Position numbers and translations under genes: made by a program | The notes under the pieces: generated by a model | Seen by the model: only the letters and a program-made list of their open reading frames with translations | Told to the model about the DNA's origin: nothing | Database searches by the model: none | NCBI GenBank assembly: GCA_014728295.1 | Contig: WJLW01000070.1 | Span: 62,001-126,000 of the forward strand | DNA length: 64,000 nucleotides | Source: Chitinivibrionales bacterium | GTDB lineage: Bacteria > Fibrobacterota > Chitinivibrionia > Chitinivibrionales > WJKA01 | Direction of reading: 5' to 3' | Part shown: positions 28,111 through 37,949 of the stretch, piece by piece | Layout: each line of letters opens with the position of its first letter | How positions within the stretch are numbered: the stretch's first letter is position 1

Positions 28111-28686
28111 ATGAACTTCATAATTGGTTTGCTCATTGCTGCAAAGGGAATTGTCTTATTTTCCGGCATTTTTGCGCTGAGCAAATCCAATGCGCAGTTG
28201 GGCCAGCCCGAACTCATACTATCAGCCAGTGAAATCCGGCTCAGCACACAGATCCAAAATGCTTTCTCAAAAGATTTGAAGAAACTGGCAAATTCCGGTA
28301 CCCGCATACTGATATATCTGTTTATCGAAACCAGAGAAGCGCGCGGTGACCGGGTGGTGCACAAGGTGGTGCAGTCGCGGGAACTGCTATATGATCTAGT
28401 TGACAAGCAATATGCAATTGTGCGCAATGAAATCGACACGACAACGCTGGCAACCATTGATGCGGCGATGATCGCATCGACAACGTTTCATAACATTGCG
28501 GTGGCTCCGGTGGATATCATCGATGCGCAAAAACGCTATTACTTCGTCGCATACGGCGTGTTGGGCAAGACGACAGTTGAGGCACTGGAGGGCAAGGAGC
28601 TCGATCTGATGTATTTCTGGAATTATCGCCGTCCCACCATCCGTACCCAACGCTTCGACGGCAGTCGGTTTCGGATTGAGGATTGA
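28111..28686 (+). CDS. DUF4390-like exported protein
   Basis: N-terminal TM/signal, 'LSTQIQNAFSKDLKKLANSGTRILIYLFIETREAR...' and position immediately upstream of an NtrY-like kinase, as for DUF4390 genes. Confidence 0.55.
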   Translation: MNFIIGLLIAAKGIVLFSGIFALSKSNAQLGQPELILSASEIRLSTQIQNAFSKDLKKLANSGTRILIYLFIETREARGDRVVHKVVQSRELLYDLVDKQYAIVRNEIDTTTLATIDAAMIASTTFHNIAVAPVDIIDAQKRYYFVAYGVLGKTTVEALEGKELDLMYFWNYRRPTIRTQRFDGSRFRIED

Positions 28687-28690
28687 CCCT

Positions 28691-29863
28691 ATGAAGATCA
28701 GTCACTTTTCATTGAAGGCGAAGACGTTTCTGCTGCTGATCTTCATTGTTTTGCTGGCGACGGCGCCGCTGATAGTTTATTATGTCAAGACTGCGCAAAG
28801 TCTGGCCGAACTGGCAACCGACGAACAGGTAGAACAAGTCCTGCGTGATGCAGTTGACGTGGGTGACGGACAGGAATTGCAGAATGACGCGGTGTTGGCG
28901 CTGCGAAAGTATCGGCAGACCGAGGCGTTGTGGGATGGATTCCTCAGGCACATCATGCGTGTGAGCATTGCCTACTTTATTGGCGTGATTATCATTGCCC
29001 TGGTGATTGGTTACTGGTTCATCGAACGTATTACCAAGCCGCTGGCTAATTTGACAAATGCAACTCAGCGCCTTGCATCAGGGAAGCTCGACTTTCGGAT
29101 AGAGGAGTCCTGCGGAGGCGAAATCGGGCAACTGGTGAGGTCCTTCAATACCATGGCCGACAACCTTGAAACTGCCCGTCAGGAAAAGATCCGGGCCGAG
29201 CGCAAAGCAACCTGGCAGCGGGTTGCGCGCATTATTGCGCATGAAATTAAAAATCCCCTTACACCGATAAAACTCTCCACCGAGCGAATGTATGAAAAGT
29301 ATCTCATGGACAGCAAGGATTTTCCGGTTGTTATCAAAAGTACGGCTTCTACGATTCTCAGTGAAATCGATAATTTGCAGAAACTGGTTGATACTTTTCA
29401 CAAATACGCCAAATTCCCTGATCCGCAGCTTCAGCCCACGCACGTCAACGAGGCCATCAGGGAGGCCTGCGCGCTCTTTGACGCGCACGATAGTGCTCTC
29501 ACCTGTTCCCTGCAGGAAGCTATTCCCCGGATTCAAATTGACCGGGCACAAATCAGAGAGGCGTTGACGAATCTGATTAAAAATGCTCATGAGGCAATTC
29601 TGGAAAACGGCAAGGCCGGAACGATCGAATTGACTTCCCGCTGCGAAGGTTCTACCGTGGTAGTGTCGGTCAAGGACAACGGCTGCGGCATCGCCGACGA
29701 GCATCGCGAAAAGCTTTTCCAGCCCTACTTTACCACCAAAGAGCAGGGCAACGGCATCGGATTGGCGCTGACGGAGCGCATCATCAGCCTGCATGGCGGC
29801 ACGATAGAATGCACCAGCGCAGTTCGTCGCGGTACCGAATTTATCATATCATTACCAATTTGA
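28691..29863 (+). CDS. NtrY-like sensor histidine kinase (TM-HAMP-HisKA-HATPase)
   Basis: Two TMs, HAMP 'ITKPLANLTNATQRLASGKLDFRIEE', H-box 'RIIAHEIKNPLTPIKLSTERM', N box 'NLIKNAHEAI', 'DNGCGI', 'GNGIGLAL'. Confidence 0.93.
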   Translation: MKISHFSLKAKTFLLLIFIVLLATAPLIVYYVKTAQSLAELATDEQVEQVLRDAVDVGDGQELQNDAVLALRKYRQTEALWDGFLRHIMRVSIAYFIGVIIIALVIGYWFIERITKPLANLTNATQRLASGKLDFRIEESCGGEIGQLVRSFNTMADNLETARQEKIRAERKATWQRVARIIAHEIKNPLTPIKLSTERMYEKYLMDSKDFPVVIKSTASTILSEIDNLQKLVDTFHKYAKFPDPQLQPTHVNEAIREACALFDAHDSALTCSLQEAIPRIQIDRAQIREALTNLIKNAHEAILENGKAGTIELTSRCEGSTVVVSVKDNGCGIADEHREKLFQPYFTTKEQGNGIGLALTERIISLHGGTIECTSAVRRGTEFIISLPI

Positions 29864-29882
29864 CCACAGCCCGAGGTTTGCA

Positions 29883-31241
29883 ATGGCCAGAATCCTGATT
29901 GTTGACGACGAAGAAAACATCCGCAAAACACTACAAGAAATCCTCGAAGATGCCGGGCACGAGGTTCTGTGTGCCGTGGATGGGGAGCAGGGCGTCAAGC
30001 TTTTTGCCGAAGAATATCCGGATGTTGTCCTGGCCGACATTAAAATGCCCAGAAAAGACGGCCTCACCGTGCTTAACGAAATCAAAGCATACAACGTCGA
30101 TTGCGAAGTTATTATGATCAGCGGTCACGGGACGATCGAGCTGGCTGTGCAGGCGATCAAGCAGGGCGCATTTCATTTTCTGCAAAAGCCGCCGGCGCTT
30201 ATCGAAGTGCGTCAAATAGTCTCACATGCCGTTACCGCCAAGCAGCAGCGTGACGAATTGAAATCATTCAAGAATCGGGACGCAGAAAAGTATACTATCG
30301 TTGGCGCAAGCCGGGAAATTCAATACCTTAAAACGCAAATTGCTAAAATCGCGCCGACGGCCGGGCGTGTGCTGATTCAGGGTGAGAGCGGCTCGGGCAA
30401 GGAACTGGTTGCCTATGCCATTCACAAGCAGAGCGACCGGGTATCGGGTCCGTTCGTGAAAGTTAACTGTGCCGCAATTCCGGAAAACCTCATCGAAAGT
30501 GAATTGTTCGGCCATGAGAAAGGAGCATTTACCGGTGCTGTCGCCCAGAAAAAAGGCAAATTCGAACTTGCCGACAAGGGCACGCTGCTTCTGGACGAAA
30601 TAGGCGACATGGATTTGAATACTCAGACCAAAGTGTTGCGGGCCATCCAGGAAGGTGAATTCGAACGCGTGGGAGGAACGAAAATAATCAAGATTGACGT
30701 TCGCATCATTGCCGCAACGCATCGCAACCTGGAGCAGATGATTGCCGACGGCTCTTTTCGGGAAGATCTCTACTACCGGTTGTGCGTGCTGCCGATAAAA
30801 GCTCCCTCGCTTGCCGCCCGGACTGAAGATATACCTGTCCTTGCCGCCCATTTTCTGGATTACTACTGCAAGGAAAACGGTCAGCCCCCCAAAACATTTA
30901 CACAGGATGCGCTTACCTTTCTCATGCATCAGAACTACCCCGGCAATATCCGGCAACTCAAAAACATTGTTGAGCGTACGGCAATTCTGGCACCGGGGGA
31001 CGAGATTAGGGGCGATTTTGTACGATCGATTCTTGATCCAACCAATTCTGCAAGTGACAATGATATTTTCGTAAAAGCACGTCCGTTGCAGGTTGCCAAG
31101 GACGAGCTGGAAAAGTTGTTTATCCAAACGCAGCTCAAGCTGCACGACTGGAATATCCCCGCAACGGCAGAAATCCTGGGGTTGCAGCGAACCAATCTGC
31201 ATCGCAAGATTAGACAATTGGGTATTGAGAAGACCGGTTGA
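29883..31241 (+). CDS. Sigma-54-dependent response regulator (NtrC/NtrX family)
   Basis: Receiver ILIVDDEENIRKTL...VVLADIKMPRKDG; AAA+ GESGSGKELVAYAIH, ESELFGHEKGAFTGA, GTLLLDEIGDM; C-terminal Fis-type HTH. Confidence 0.95.
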   Translation: MARILIVDDEENIRKTLQEILEDAGHEVLCAVDGEQGVKLFAEEYPDVVLADIKMPRKDGLTVLNEIKAYNVDCEVIMISGHGTIELAVQAIKQGAFHFLQKPPALIEVRQIVSHAVTAKQQRDELKSFKNRDAEKYTIVGASREIQYLKTQIAKIAPTAGRVLIQGESGSGKELVAYAIHKQSDRVSGPFVKVNCAAIPENLIESELFGHEKGAFTGAVAQKKGKFELADKGTLLLDEIGDMDLNTQTKVLRAIQEGEFERVGGTKIIKIDVRIIAATHRNLEQMIADGSFREDLYYRLCVLPIKAPSLAARTEDIPVLAAHFLDYYCKENGQPPKTFTQDALTFLMHQNYPGNIRQLKNIVERTAILAPGDEIRGDFVRSILDPTNSASDNDIFVKARPLQVAKDELEKLFIQTQLKLHDWNIPATAEILGLQRTNLHRKIRQLGIEKTG

Positions 31242-32522
31242 CTATTGCCGGTTGAACATATTGCGGATCTCACGCCCCATGTCCCGGAATACATTTGATA
31301 TCGCCCGTCGATACAACGCTTTTTCGAGCTGAATTCTCGGTTGCGCAAATGTTCCCCAGACGCGACACGTGAATGAGCGTCGGCCACCCTTTTCTTCGGT
31401 GAGCGTTGCGGCAACAGTGGGAGAGAGCGACTGCACAAACTTTTTGTGCAGTATACCGTACACGTTCTGATCAAAATACCCGTCAATACGGGCAATTCCC
31501 GAAGCGGTAATCGTCAGCGGAGATCCGGCGCCTTTGAGATCGGTGATTGTCAGGGTGTCTTGCTGCAGAGTAAATTCGCTTGCGACCTTTTCGAAACGCA
31601 GTTCGTCAAGCTCGTTTAAAAAAAGTGACATCACCAGCGTTTTCTGCAGAGGAACATCGTGTAGATACAGGCCCCTGATCGCACATGTGCCGGCGCCGTG
31701 AAGCTTGTCAAGGGCAAAAGGTGACGGTTTCAGCTTGAGATCAATGGATACCGCCCCGCGCATGACTCCCTGTTTATCCGGCGCGGCATCGTAAATCATG
31801 CCCAAATCCATATCGCGCAGCTTGAGCGCACCGGAAACGATTGATTGAGTGCGTACGTCAATACTGCCCGTCACTGACAGGTTTCCCTCGAAGATTCCGG
31901 CTGTGAACTCATGAACCTGCAACCGATTGTTGCCATACGATGCGCGCGAAACGAGATCGTGAAGCTGGTGCTGTTGGCGAACTTTCGCCCTGGTGCACTT
32001 CACCTCAGCTTCGAAGCTGAGCGAGTTCGAATCGTTGATGCTCGCAATGAAGCTGAGATCGTCCGTTGCAAAAAGGGAAGAATCGGGTGCAAAAAGACGG
32101 GCTGCTATTTTGTCTACCCGGATCTGCTTAAACGAAGTGAAATAATGCAGAAGCCGATCCTGAGGCAACCCCGCTGAATCGGAGAGCAGGCTTTGCGCAT
32201 CCTTATCCAATCTGCTATACGCATGCAGGGATCGAATCAGCCGGTAAGGCGCTTTGATCTCGGGCGCAGTTGCTTTGAGCCGCAGAGTGTCATTTACCTG
32301 CGCGGCTACCGCTACGTTGTGAATAGTTAACCCGCGCCACGGAACCACCCTCACTTTTGCGATAGTACATTCTCCCTTAATCGCATGGCCAATCAAAACC
32401 TCGAGTTTGTCGCCCATATCGTTTAGCGGATAGGAGCCAAATCCCGCCAATGCAACCACAATGAGTAGTGCAAGGAAGATTGCGGCGAAGGCTTCAAGCG
32501 CTTGGCGTCTTTTTTCGTACCG
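31242..32522 (-). CDS. AsmA-like protein (single N-terminal TM)
   Basis: N-terminal TM (AIFLALLIVVALAGFGSYPL), 'TIAKVRVVPWRGLTIHNVAV', 'LSVTGSIDVRTQSIVSGALKLRDMDLG' (AsmA/DUF748-like). Start chosen at MNRYEKRR. Confidence 0.5.
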   Translation of the reverse strand, partial: RYEKRRQALEAFAAIFLALLIVVALAGFGSYPLNDMGDKLEVLIGHAIKGECTIAKVRVVPWRGLTIHNVAVAAQVNDTLRLKATAPEIKAPYRLIRSLHAYSRLDKDAQSLLSDSAGLPQDRLLHYFTSFKQIRVDKIAARLFAPDSSLFATDDLSFIASINDSNSLSFEAEVKCTRAKVRQQHQLHDLVSRASYGNNRLQVHEFTAGIFEGNLSVTGSIDVRTQSIVSGALKLRDMDLGMIYDAAPDKQGVMRGAVSIDLKLKPSPFALDKLHGAGTCAIRGLYLHDVPLQKTLVMSLFLNELDELRFEKVASEFTLQQDTLTITDLKGAGSPLTITASGIARIDGYFDQNVYGILHKKFVQSLSPTVAATLTEEKGGRRSFTCRVWGTFAQPRIQLEKALYRRAISNVFRDMGREIRNMFNRQ

Positions 32523-32656
32523 ATTCATCAATAGTCCTGCCGAATTGTACCGCGGACGATACCTGTTTCGCTATGGCTACAAAACGGGTAATAAATTATC
32601 TTTTAAGCTGTCAAAAATCAAATGCACCTCCAAAAAATCCCGGATTAAAGTTTGAG

Positions 32657-34024
32657 ATGGCTACATTGAACTCTCAGAAGGTAATTCTCTTCATTTCTGT
32701 TGATGACGAATTCGTTGCCGGCATTCGCAATCATATTGCATTCAAAAGCTATGAAATTCTTCATGCGCACTCCTCGTCGTCGGCCCTGGCGTATATGGAC
32801 AGTGAAGAAATTGACATAGTCGTGCTGGACATAAAAAGCAGGGCCAACCTGGAAATTGACCTTGTCAATTACACCCGGACTCGTCTCCCGCACGCTGAGA
32901 TAGTGATTCTGGCCGAGATGCATGAGCTCGAAGAAGCTTCCAATGCCATGCGCCGGGGCGCTTCGCTCTACCTCATCAAACCGGTTAAAATCGAAGATAT
33001 CAATGCCGTGCTTGAGAAACTCTCGCACCGGCAGGATGCGCATCTCGAACATCTTGAGCTGCAGCAGCGCGTACTGGCGGATCTGATGGCCGGCAGCTCA
33101 GTGATGGAAAAAACATTCAAGCTTGCCATGAAAATTGCTCCTACCGTCTCAACGGTGCTCATAGCCGGGGAAAGCGGAACCGGCAAAGAATTTTTTGCAC
33201 GCATTATCCATAAAATGTCCCGACGTGCCGACGGCCGGTTTGTTGCCATGAACTGCGGGGCCATCCCGGATACGCTCTTTGAGAGTGAGCTGTTCGGACA
33301 CAAAAAAGGTTCTTTTACCGGCGCGGATCGCGATAAAGCGGGTCTGGTGGAAGAGGCCGATCTCGGAACGCTTTTACTGGATGAGGTGGGTGAGCTGTCT
33401 CCACAGGCCCAGGTCAAGCTCTTGCGCTTTTTACAGGAACGCTCGTTCAGACGCATCGGTGAAACCCGGGATCGCTCCGTCAATGTGCGCATCATTGCCG
33501 CCAGCAACAAAGATCTCATTGAACTCATCCGGCATGGCTCATTTCGCGAAGACCTTTACTATCGGCTCAATGTGTTCAATCTTCACCTGGCGCCTTTACG
33601 TAAACGCAAAGAAACCATTCCCAATTTAGTCAAGCTGTTCGTGCATCGGTACAACGAAATAACCGGCAAGCGCGTCAATAAAATTTCAAAAGCCGCTGAG
33701 GCAGTGATGGCAAATTATGACTATCCCGGCAATGTGCGCGAGCTGGAAAACATTGTCGAGCATGCCGTGGTGCTGGCGGAGAATAACGAGATTACCGAAA
33801 ACGATTTGCCGGAAGTCATGTTTCGCAACCGGCTTCTGCTTGGCCCGCCGGCCGCAGCCCCGGATGAGAAGGAAATCAAGTCGCTGCGTGATGTCGAGAA
33901 AACTCACATTGCCATGGTGCTTGAGCGCAAGAAATACAACTATACCGAAGTCGCCCGCCTGCTGGGAATATCACGATCGACGCTGTGGCGCAAAATGAAA
34001 GAATACGATCTCGAACAACGTTAG
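32657..34024 (+). CDS. Sigma-54-dependent response regulator with divergent receiver and GSFTGA loop
   Basis: AAA+ GESGTGKEFFARIIH, ESELFGHKKGSFTGADRDKAGLVEEADLGTLLLDEVGEL; C-terminal HTH 'NYTEVARLLGISRSTLWRKMKEY'. Receiver lacks MPG-DG after VVLD. Confidence 0.9.
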   Translation: MATLNSQKVILFISVDDEFVAGIRNHIAFKSYEILHAHSSSSALAYMDSEEIDIVVLDIKSRANLEIDLVNYTRTRLPHAEIVILAEMHELEEASNAMRRGASLYLIKPVKIEDINAVLEKLSHRQDAHLEHLELQQRVLADLMAGSSVMEKTFKLAMKIAPTVSTVLIAGESGTGKEFFARIIHKMSRRADGRFVAMNCGAIPDTLFESELFGHKKGSFTGADRDKAGLVEEADLGTLLLDEVGELSPQAQVKLLRFLQERSFRRIGETRDRSVNVRIIAASNKDLIELIRHGSFREDLYYRLNVFNLHLAPLRKRKETIPNLVKLFVHRYNEITGKRVNKISKAAEAVMANYDYPGNVRELENIVEHAVVLAENNEITENDLPEVMFRNRLLLGPPAAAPDEKEIKSLRDVEKTHIAMVLERKKYNYTEVARLLGISRSTLWRKMKEYDLEQR

Positions 34025-34043
34025 CCTGAAGGACGATTCAACG

Positions 34044-34424
34044 GTGAAAATTCGAGTTTATTATGAGGATACCGATTGCGGCAATGTGGTCTATTACGCC
34101 AATTACCTGAAATATATGGAGCGCAGCCGGACGGAATTGATGCGCGAGCACGGCATCCATCTGGCAGATTTGCACCGGGAGGGATATTTGTTCGCGGTCG
34201 TTCATGCAGACATCAGGTATCGCGCATCAGCTCGCTATGATGATGTGCTGACGGTCGAATCCGAAGTCTCGGAAATGACATCCGTATCGATTGTATTTCG
34301 TACCACCATTCACAATGAGCATGGAACGCTGCTGGTCGTGGGAGATGTCAAGCTTGCCTGCATAAATTCCAAAGGTCGTGCCTGCCGTCTGCCGGCAATG
34401 ATAAAAGCACATCTCGGGTCTTAG
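34044..34424 (+). CDS. YbgC-like acyl-CoA thioesterase (hotdog)
   Basis: KIRVYYEDTDCGNVVYYANYLKYMERSRTELMREHGI: YbgC active-site motif. GTG start. Confidence 0.9.
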   Translation: MKIRVYYEDTDCGNVVYYANYLKYMERSRTELMREHGIHLADLHREGYLFAVVHADIRYRASARYDDVLTVESEVSEMTSVSIVFRTTIHNEHGTLLVVGDVKLACINSKGRACRLPAMIKAHLGS

Positions 34425-35182
34425 AAGCGGTCTTTTCGTCTGCGCAATTCGGCAAACACGTCAATGTCGGTGGACTGCTCCATGCCCAGCCGGGCGCGCA
34501 GTGCTGCATCGCCCGTTCTGAGAAAGGGATTGGTCTGCTGCTCTTGCTGCACGGTGGAGGGGATGGTCGGATGCCCTCGGCTGCGTAATGCAGCTACGTT
34601 GCTTAAGCGCGCCTGCAGCAGCATGTTGTCCGGATCGATGCTCAGGGCAAAGCACAAATTCTCCTCGGTGTATTCATGGCCACAATATATGCGCGTTTGT
34701 TCCGGCAGCGCGGCAATTTTTTGCAGTGAATGCCACATTTGCTCTGCTGTTCCCTCGAAAAGGCGTCCGCATCCGCCTGCAAAAAGTGCATCTCCGGTAA
34801 AAACACTTGCGCCGTCTGCGCAATAAAAGGCCAGGTGTGAGGAAGTGTGTCCGGGTACATGCAGTGCTTCAAATGAAATTGAATGAACGGCAAGCTTTTG
34901 TCGGTCGGCCACAAACCGGTTGCACTGTGGGATGCGCCCGTCTCTGAATCCGCAAACATCGGCCCCGGTCTGATCCTTGATCTGCTCGATGCCGCCAACG
35001 TGATCTTGGTGGTGGTGCGTGCAGAGAATGGCGCGTAGGTCGAGTCCGGCAGCGTCAACGTATTTGAGCACGGTAGCGGCGTCGGAGGGATCGATGACAA
35101 CAGCGCAATCATTTTCGGAAATGACATACTGGTAGTTGTCGGAGCAGGCCGGGATTATTTCAACCTGTATACTGTCGCGCAT
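34421..35182 (-). CDS. Hydroxyacylglutathione hydrolase-like metallo-beta-lactamase (glyoxalase II)
   Basis: PACSDNYQYVIS, ILCTHHHQDHVGGI (THxHxDH), VPGHTSSHLAFYC, FTGDALFAGGCGRLFEGTAEQMWHSL, IYCGHEYT. Confidence 0.88.
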   Translation of the reverse strand: MRDSIQVEIIPACSDNYQYVISENDCAVVIDPSDAATVLKYVDAAGLDLRAILCTHHHQDHVGGIEQIKDQTGADVCGFRDGRIPQCNRFVADRQKLAVHSISFEALHVPGHTSSHLAFYCADGASVFTGDALFAGGCGRLFEGTAEQMWHSLQKIAALPEQTRIYCGHEYTEENLCFALSIDPDNMLLQARLSNVAALRSRGHPTIPSTVQQEQQTNPFLRTGDAALRARLGMEQSTDIDVFAELRRRKDRF

Positions 35183-35186
35183 AGCC

Positions 35187-35642
35187 TTACCGTTTGTCAA
35201 GAGGCAGGTCCGGTTGGGACGCAGCGGTTACGGCCAGCAGGTCACAGCGCTCGTTGTAAGCATGACCGTTGTGTCCGCGCACCCATTGCATCGTAATTTC
35301 GTGACTGTTGGCCGCCTTGAGGTAGCGCTCCCACATGTCAACATTCTGCGCCCGGTCTTTTTTATTGCGCTTCCATCCATTTGCCTTCCATTTCAGTACC
35401 CAGCCCTGTGAAATGGCGTTGGCAACATACTGTGAGTCGGTGACAACCGTCACCTCGCACGGCTGCTTAAGCTGCTCGAGTCCGACGATGACGGCCAGCA
35501 TTTCCATGCGATTGTTGGTCGTATCCCGAAAACCCTGCGCCAGTACCTTTTCGTTCTTGCCGAAGGTGATTATGGTTCCAAATCCCCCCGGACCCGGATT
35601 GCCGGAGCAGGCGCCGTCTGTGTAGATGGTGACGTGTTTCAT
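35187..35642 (-). CDS. rnhA: Ribonuclease HI
   Basis: VTIYTDGACSGNPGPGGFGTII...TTNNRMEMLAVIVGLEQL...VVTDSQYVANAISQGWV...WVRGHNGHAYNERCDLLA. Confidence 0.95.
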   Translation of the reverse strand: MKHVTIYTDGACSGNPGPGGFGTIITFGKNEKVLAQGFRDTTNNRMEMLAVIVGLEQLKQPCEVTVVTDSQYVANAISQGWVLKWKANGWKRNKKDRAQNVDMWERYLKAANSHEITMQWVRGHNGHAYNERCDLLAVTAASQPDLPLDKR

Positions 35643-36896
35643 TTAATACCTGACAGATATCCCGAAGTTTACTTTGTGGAACTGGTGAAATTCGTCGGTG
35701 GTATGGCGAAAATCAGGTTCGCCGGATTGCAATTGCCGGAACGAATACTGGTAGCCTGCTTCAAAATTAATACTGTTGCTGATAAGGTGGGAGAAACCGG
35801 CGGCGAACATGTGCTTTCCATAATCGTCGAGAATGGAGCCATACGGTGGAAAATCGACGATGACTACCGGCTGCAAATCGGTTTCATTGAAGGCATATCC
35901 GGCCCGCAACCGTGATGAAATCGCTTTGATCGGAAGCTCGAATCCAATGCCGGCCCCCAGCTTCCAATAGGCGAGTTCTTCATTTGATGTCAGCAACCCG
36001 GTATTGGCTGTTGGCGAACGAAAGTGCGCATCGGCGGCGACCAGAATGGCCGGTAGAGAAAAAGATGCTCCCCATGTTCCGCTCAAGGTTGAAGAGAGCT
36101 GCTCTTCGTAGGATGCGGAAATGCTGTATTCGGGATAGAGACGGTCGAGCTCCTCGTAATCCTCAAACACTTTTGCAATCAGTGGCAAGTCCAAGCGCAG
36201 TCCCGCTGCAAAAAAACGTGAAGTTTTGTACAAAAATCCTATTGTGGAACCAAATCCGTAGAAAGATTTTTCGCTTACGCTTGCCCAGTCTGTATATACA
36301 TCGTTGCGCGTAAGGTCCCTCAAATCCGTGTTTTGCTTGCCGCTCAGGAAGCTCAGTGTGGCTCCAACGGCAAGACCCTGCGCAATTTGTATTCCCCCCG
36401 AGACAGCCCAATTGTCAAGGTGTCCGGATGAAATACGAGTGAGAGAATCGATATACACCGGGGTGGCGTAGGGTATTGTGGAATCATCTCCAATGTAAAC
36501 ATTTGATCCCGATTGGTTGGCGATATCGTCAAAGAGGTAGGAATTGAAATACCCGAATGCAAACGACAAGCCGCCTTGGGTGGTCGGGATCGAGCGAACG
36601 AATCCGGCGCCTGATATGCGGAAATTCTGTTGCTTGTCCCTGGTTGTTGTTCCTTGCAGGACCGCCTCGTTGCTGTGGTGATATCCGCCTGCCGAAAAGT
36701 ACAGTTCCCGGATGGGTGTAAAGCCGAATCCGGCAGGATTCCAATACATTGCAGAGAAGTCGTCGGCAACTGCCGTGAAGTTATTGCCAAGACCGCCGGC
36801 CCGAACGCCAAAGCCTTTTGTCGCAACGGTGGGGCTTGCAAACGTCCATTGTATGGTTAGCAGAAACGCTGTCAGCGCAGGCTGGATTCGTATCAT
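35643..36896 (-). CDS. PorV/FadL-type outer membrane beta-barrel protein
   Basis: GFGVRAGGLGNNFTAVADDFSAMYWNPAGFGFTPIRELYFSAGGY ('A..D.SA.YWNPAG' signature), terminal 'NFGISVRY'. Confidence 0.85.
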   Translation of the reverse strand: MIRIQPALTAFLLTIQWTFASPTVATKGFGVRAGGLGNNFTAVADDFSAMYWNPAGFGFTPIRELYFSAGGYHHSNEAVLQGTTTRDKQQNFRISGAGFVRSIPTTQGGLSFAFGYFNSYLFDDIANQSGSNVYIGDDSTIPYATPVYIDSLTRISSGHLDNWAVSGGIQIAQGLAVGATLSFLSGKQNTDLRDLTRNDVYTDWASVSEKSFYGFGSTIGFLYKTSRFFAAGLRLDLPLIAKVFEDYEELDRLYPEYSISASYEEQLSSTLSGTWGASFSLPAILVAADAHFRSPTANTGLLTSNEELAYWKLGAGIGFELPIKAISSRLRAGYAFNETDLQPVVIVDFPPYGSILDDYGKHMFAAGFSHLISNSINFEAGYQYSFRQLQSGEPDFRHTTDEFHQFHKVNFGISVRY

Positions 36897-37711
36897 CGTT
36901 TGCGGGATTTGCCTCGTGGTGAGCGGATATACTTCGTCTTTGATGAGTCGGTTGGTGATGTTTGCGGTTGTGTCGTGGTTGGCCTGGTGAGCTCGGATTC
37001 AGAGGCCTTGTCGCTGCTTTTTTCTGTTTTTTTATCCAGGGCAGGCCGACTGTGCGGTTTATAATTCCGTTTTGGACCCAAAACGCCGGAACGGTGCTTA
37101 TGCTGCGCTGGCGAAGAATTCTCATCGACTTGAGATGCATCGCTTTTGGCGGCGGGAACATCTTGTGATGAATTCTTTGGAGGAATACCGTATCTTCGCG
37201 AATGCCTGCCCGGCCTCGAAGATGAAGATGACGAGGAGCTCCCGCCTCTTGCGCTCCCTGAGCCGCTGCCGCACGAATAGCAGGGATGCCCCCGGTAGTC
37301 GCGGCACACCCGATAGTACGGATCCCAGTACATATCATACGGGCACTGATCATAGCCATAATAGGAATGCCGGCGATACCACCAGGGATTGTGCCGGTAG
37401 AAGTACCATTCATCATAATAGTCGGCGTCTTCGCATTTGAGCACGGCTTCGCCCCAGAAATTACGCGTCCAGAAACAGACTCGTTGCTCCTCTTCTTTGA
37501 TTACCACCGTATCACGGCGAGCAATTATTTTTGTTCTCACTGTGTCGCCGGAAGTGGAGTCAATTTCACTTACGATCTGAATCGGTTCCTGAGAGGGAGT
37601 TTTATCCAGGGTTGCCAACTGAGTATAGCATCCGTTCATAATTACGATTGCACAACCTGCAGCGAAAGCTGAAAGAAATCGACTACTTTTATTTCCGATA
37701 CTTTTTTTCAT
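36893..37711 (-). CDS. Lipoprotein with an aromatic/Cys-rich segment and low-complexity Ser/basic tail
   Basis: MKKSIGNKSSRFLSAFAAGCAIVIMNGCYTQL lipobox; YYDEWYFYRHNPWWYRRHSYYGYDQCPYDMYWDPYYRVCRDYRGHPCYSCGSGSGSARGGSSSSSSSS. Overlaps the downstream gene by 4 nt. Confidence 0.65.
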   Translation of the reverse strand: MKKSIGNKSSRFLSAFAAGCAIVIMNGCYTQLATLDKTPSQEPIQIVSEIDSTSGDTVRTKIIARRDTVVIKEEEQRVCFWTRNFWGEAVLKCEDADYYDEWYFYRHNPWWYRRHSYYGYDQCPYDMYWDPYYRVCRDYRGHPCYSCGSGSGSARGGSSSSSSSSRPGRHSRRYGIPPKNSSQDVPAAKSDASQVDENSSPAQHKHRSGVLGPKRNYKPHSRPALDKKTEKSSDKASESELTRPTTTQPQTSPTDSSKTKYIRSPRGKSRKR

Positions 37712-37863
37712 GAGCCAAAAGGGTAACTTCGCAAACGAATAAACCGAAACGTGTATCATGTTCTGTATATAATATAATTCGATCAGAGAGAGTGATATAT
37801 TAAACACTTGCAAATTCTGCACCAAAAAGGTATGCTAAAAATTCGTGAGCATTCTGCCGATTA

Positions 37864-37872
37864 TGGTATAAT
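37864..37872 (+). promoter_or_regulatory. Putative extended -10 promoter of the polysaccharide operon
   Basis: TG-G-TATAAT; no convincing -35. Confidence 0.4.
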
Positions 37873-37949
37873 GTCTACTGATCCGGTTGAAATACTGTGC
37901 ACGATGCCAACAGGTACAGCATTAGTAACTTGATTTTGCAGGATGTTAA

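Noticed and set aside
30264-31217. 317-aa ORF antisense to the NtrC-like regulator
   Set aside because: Opposite strand of conserved AAA+ motifs; no independent evidence.
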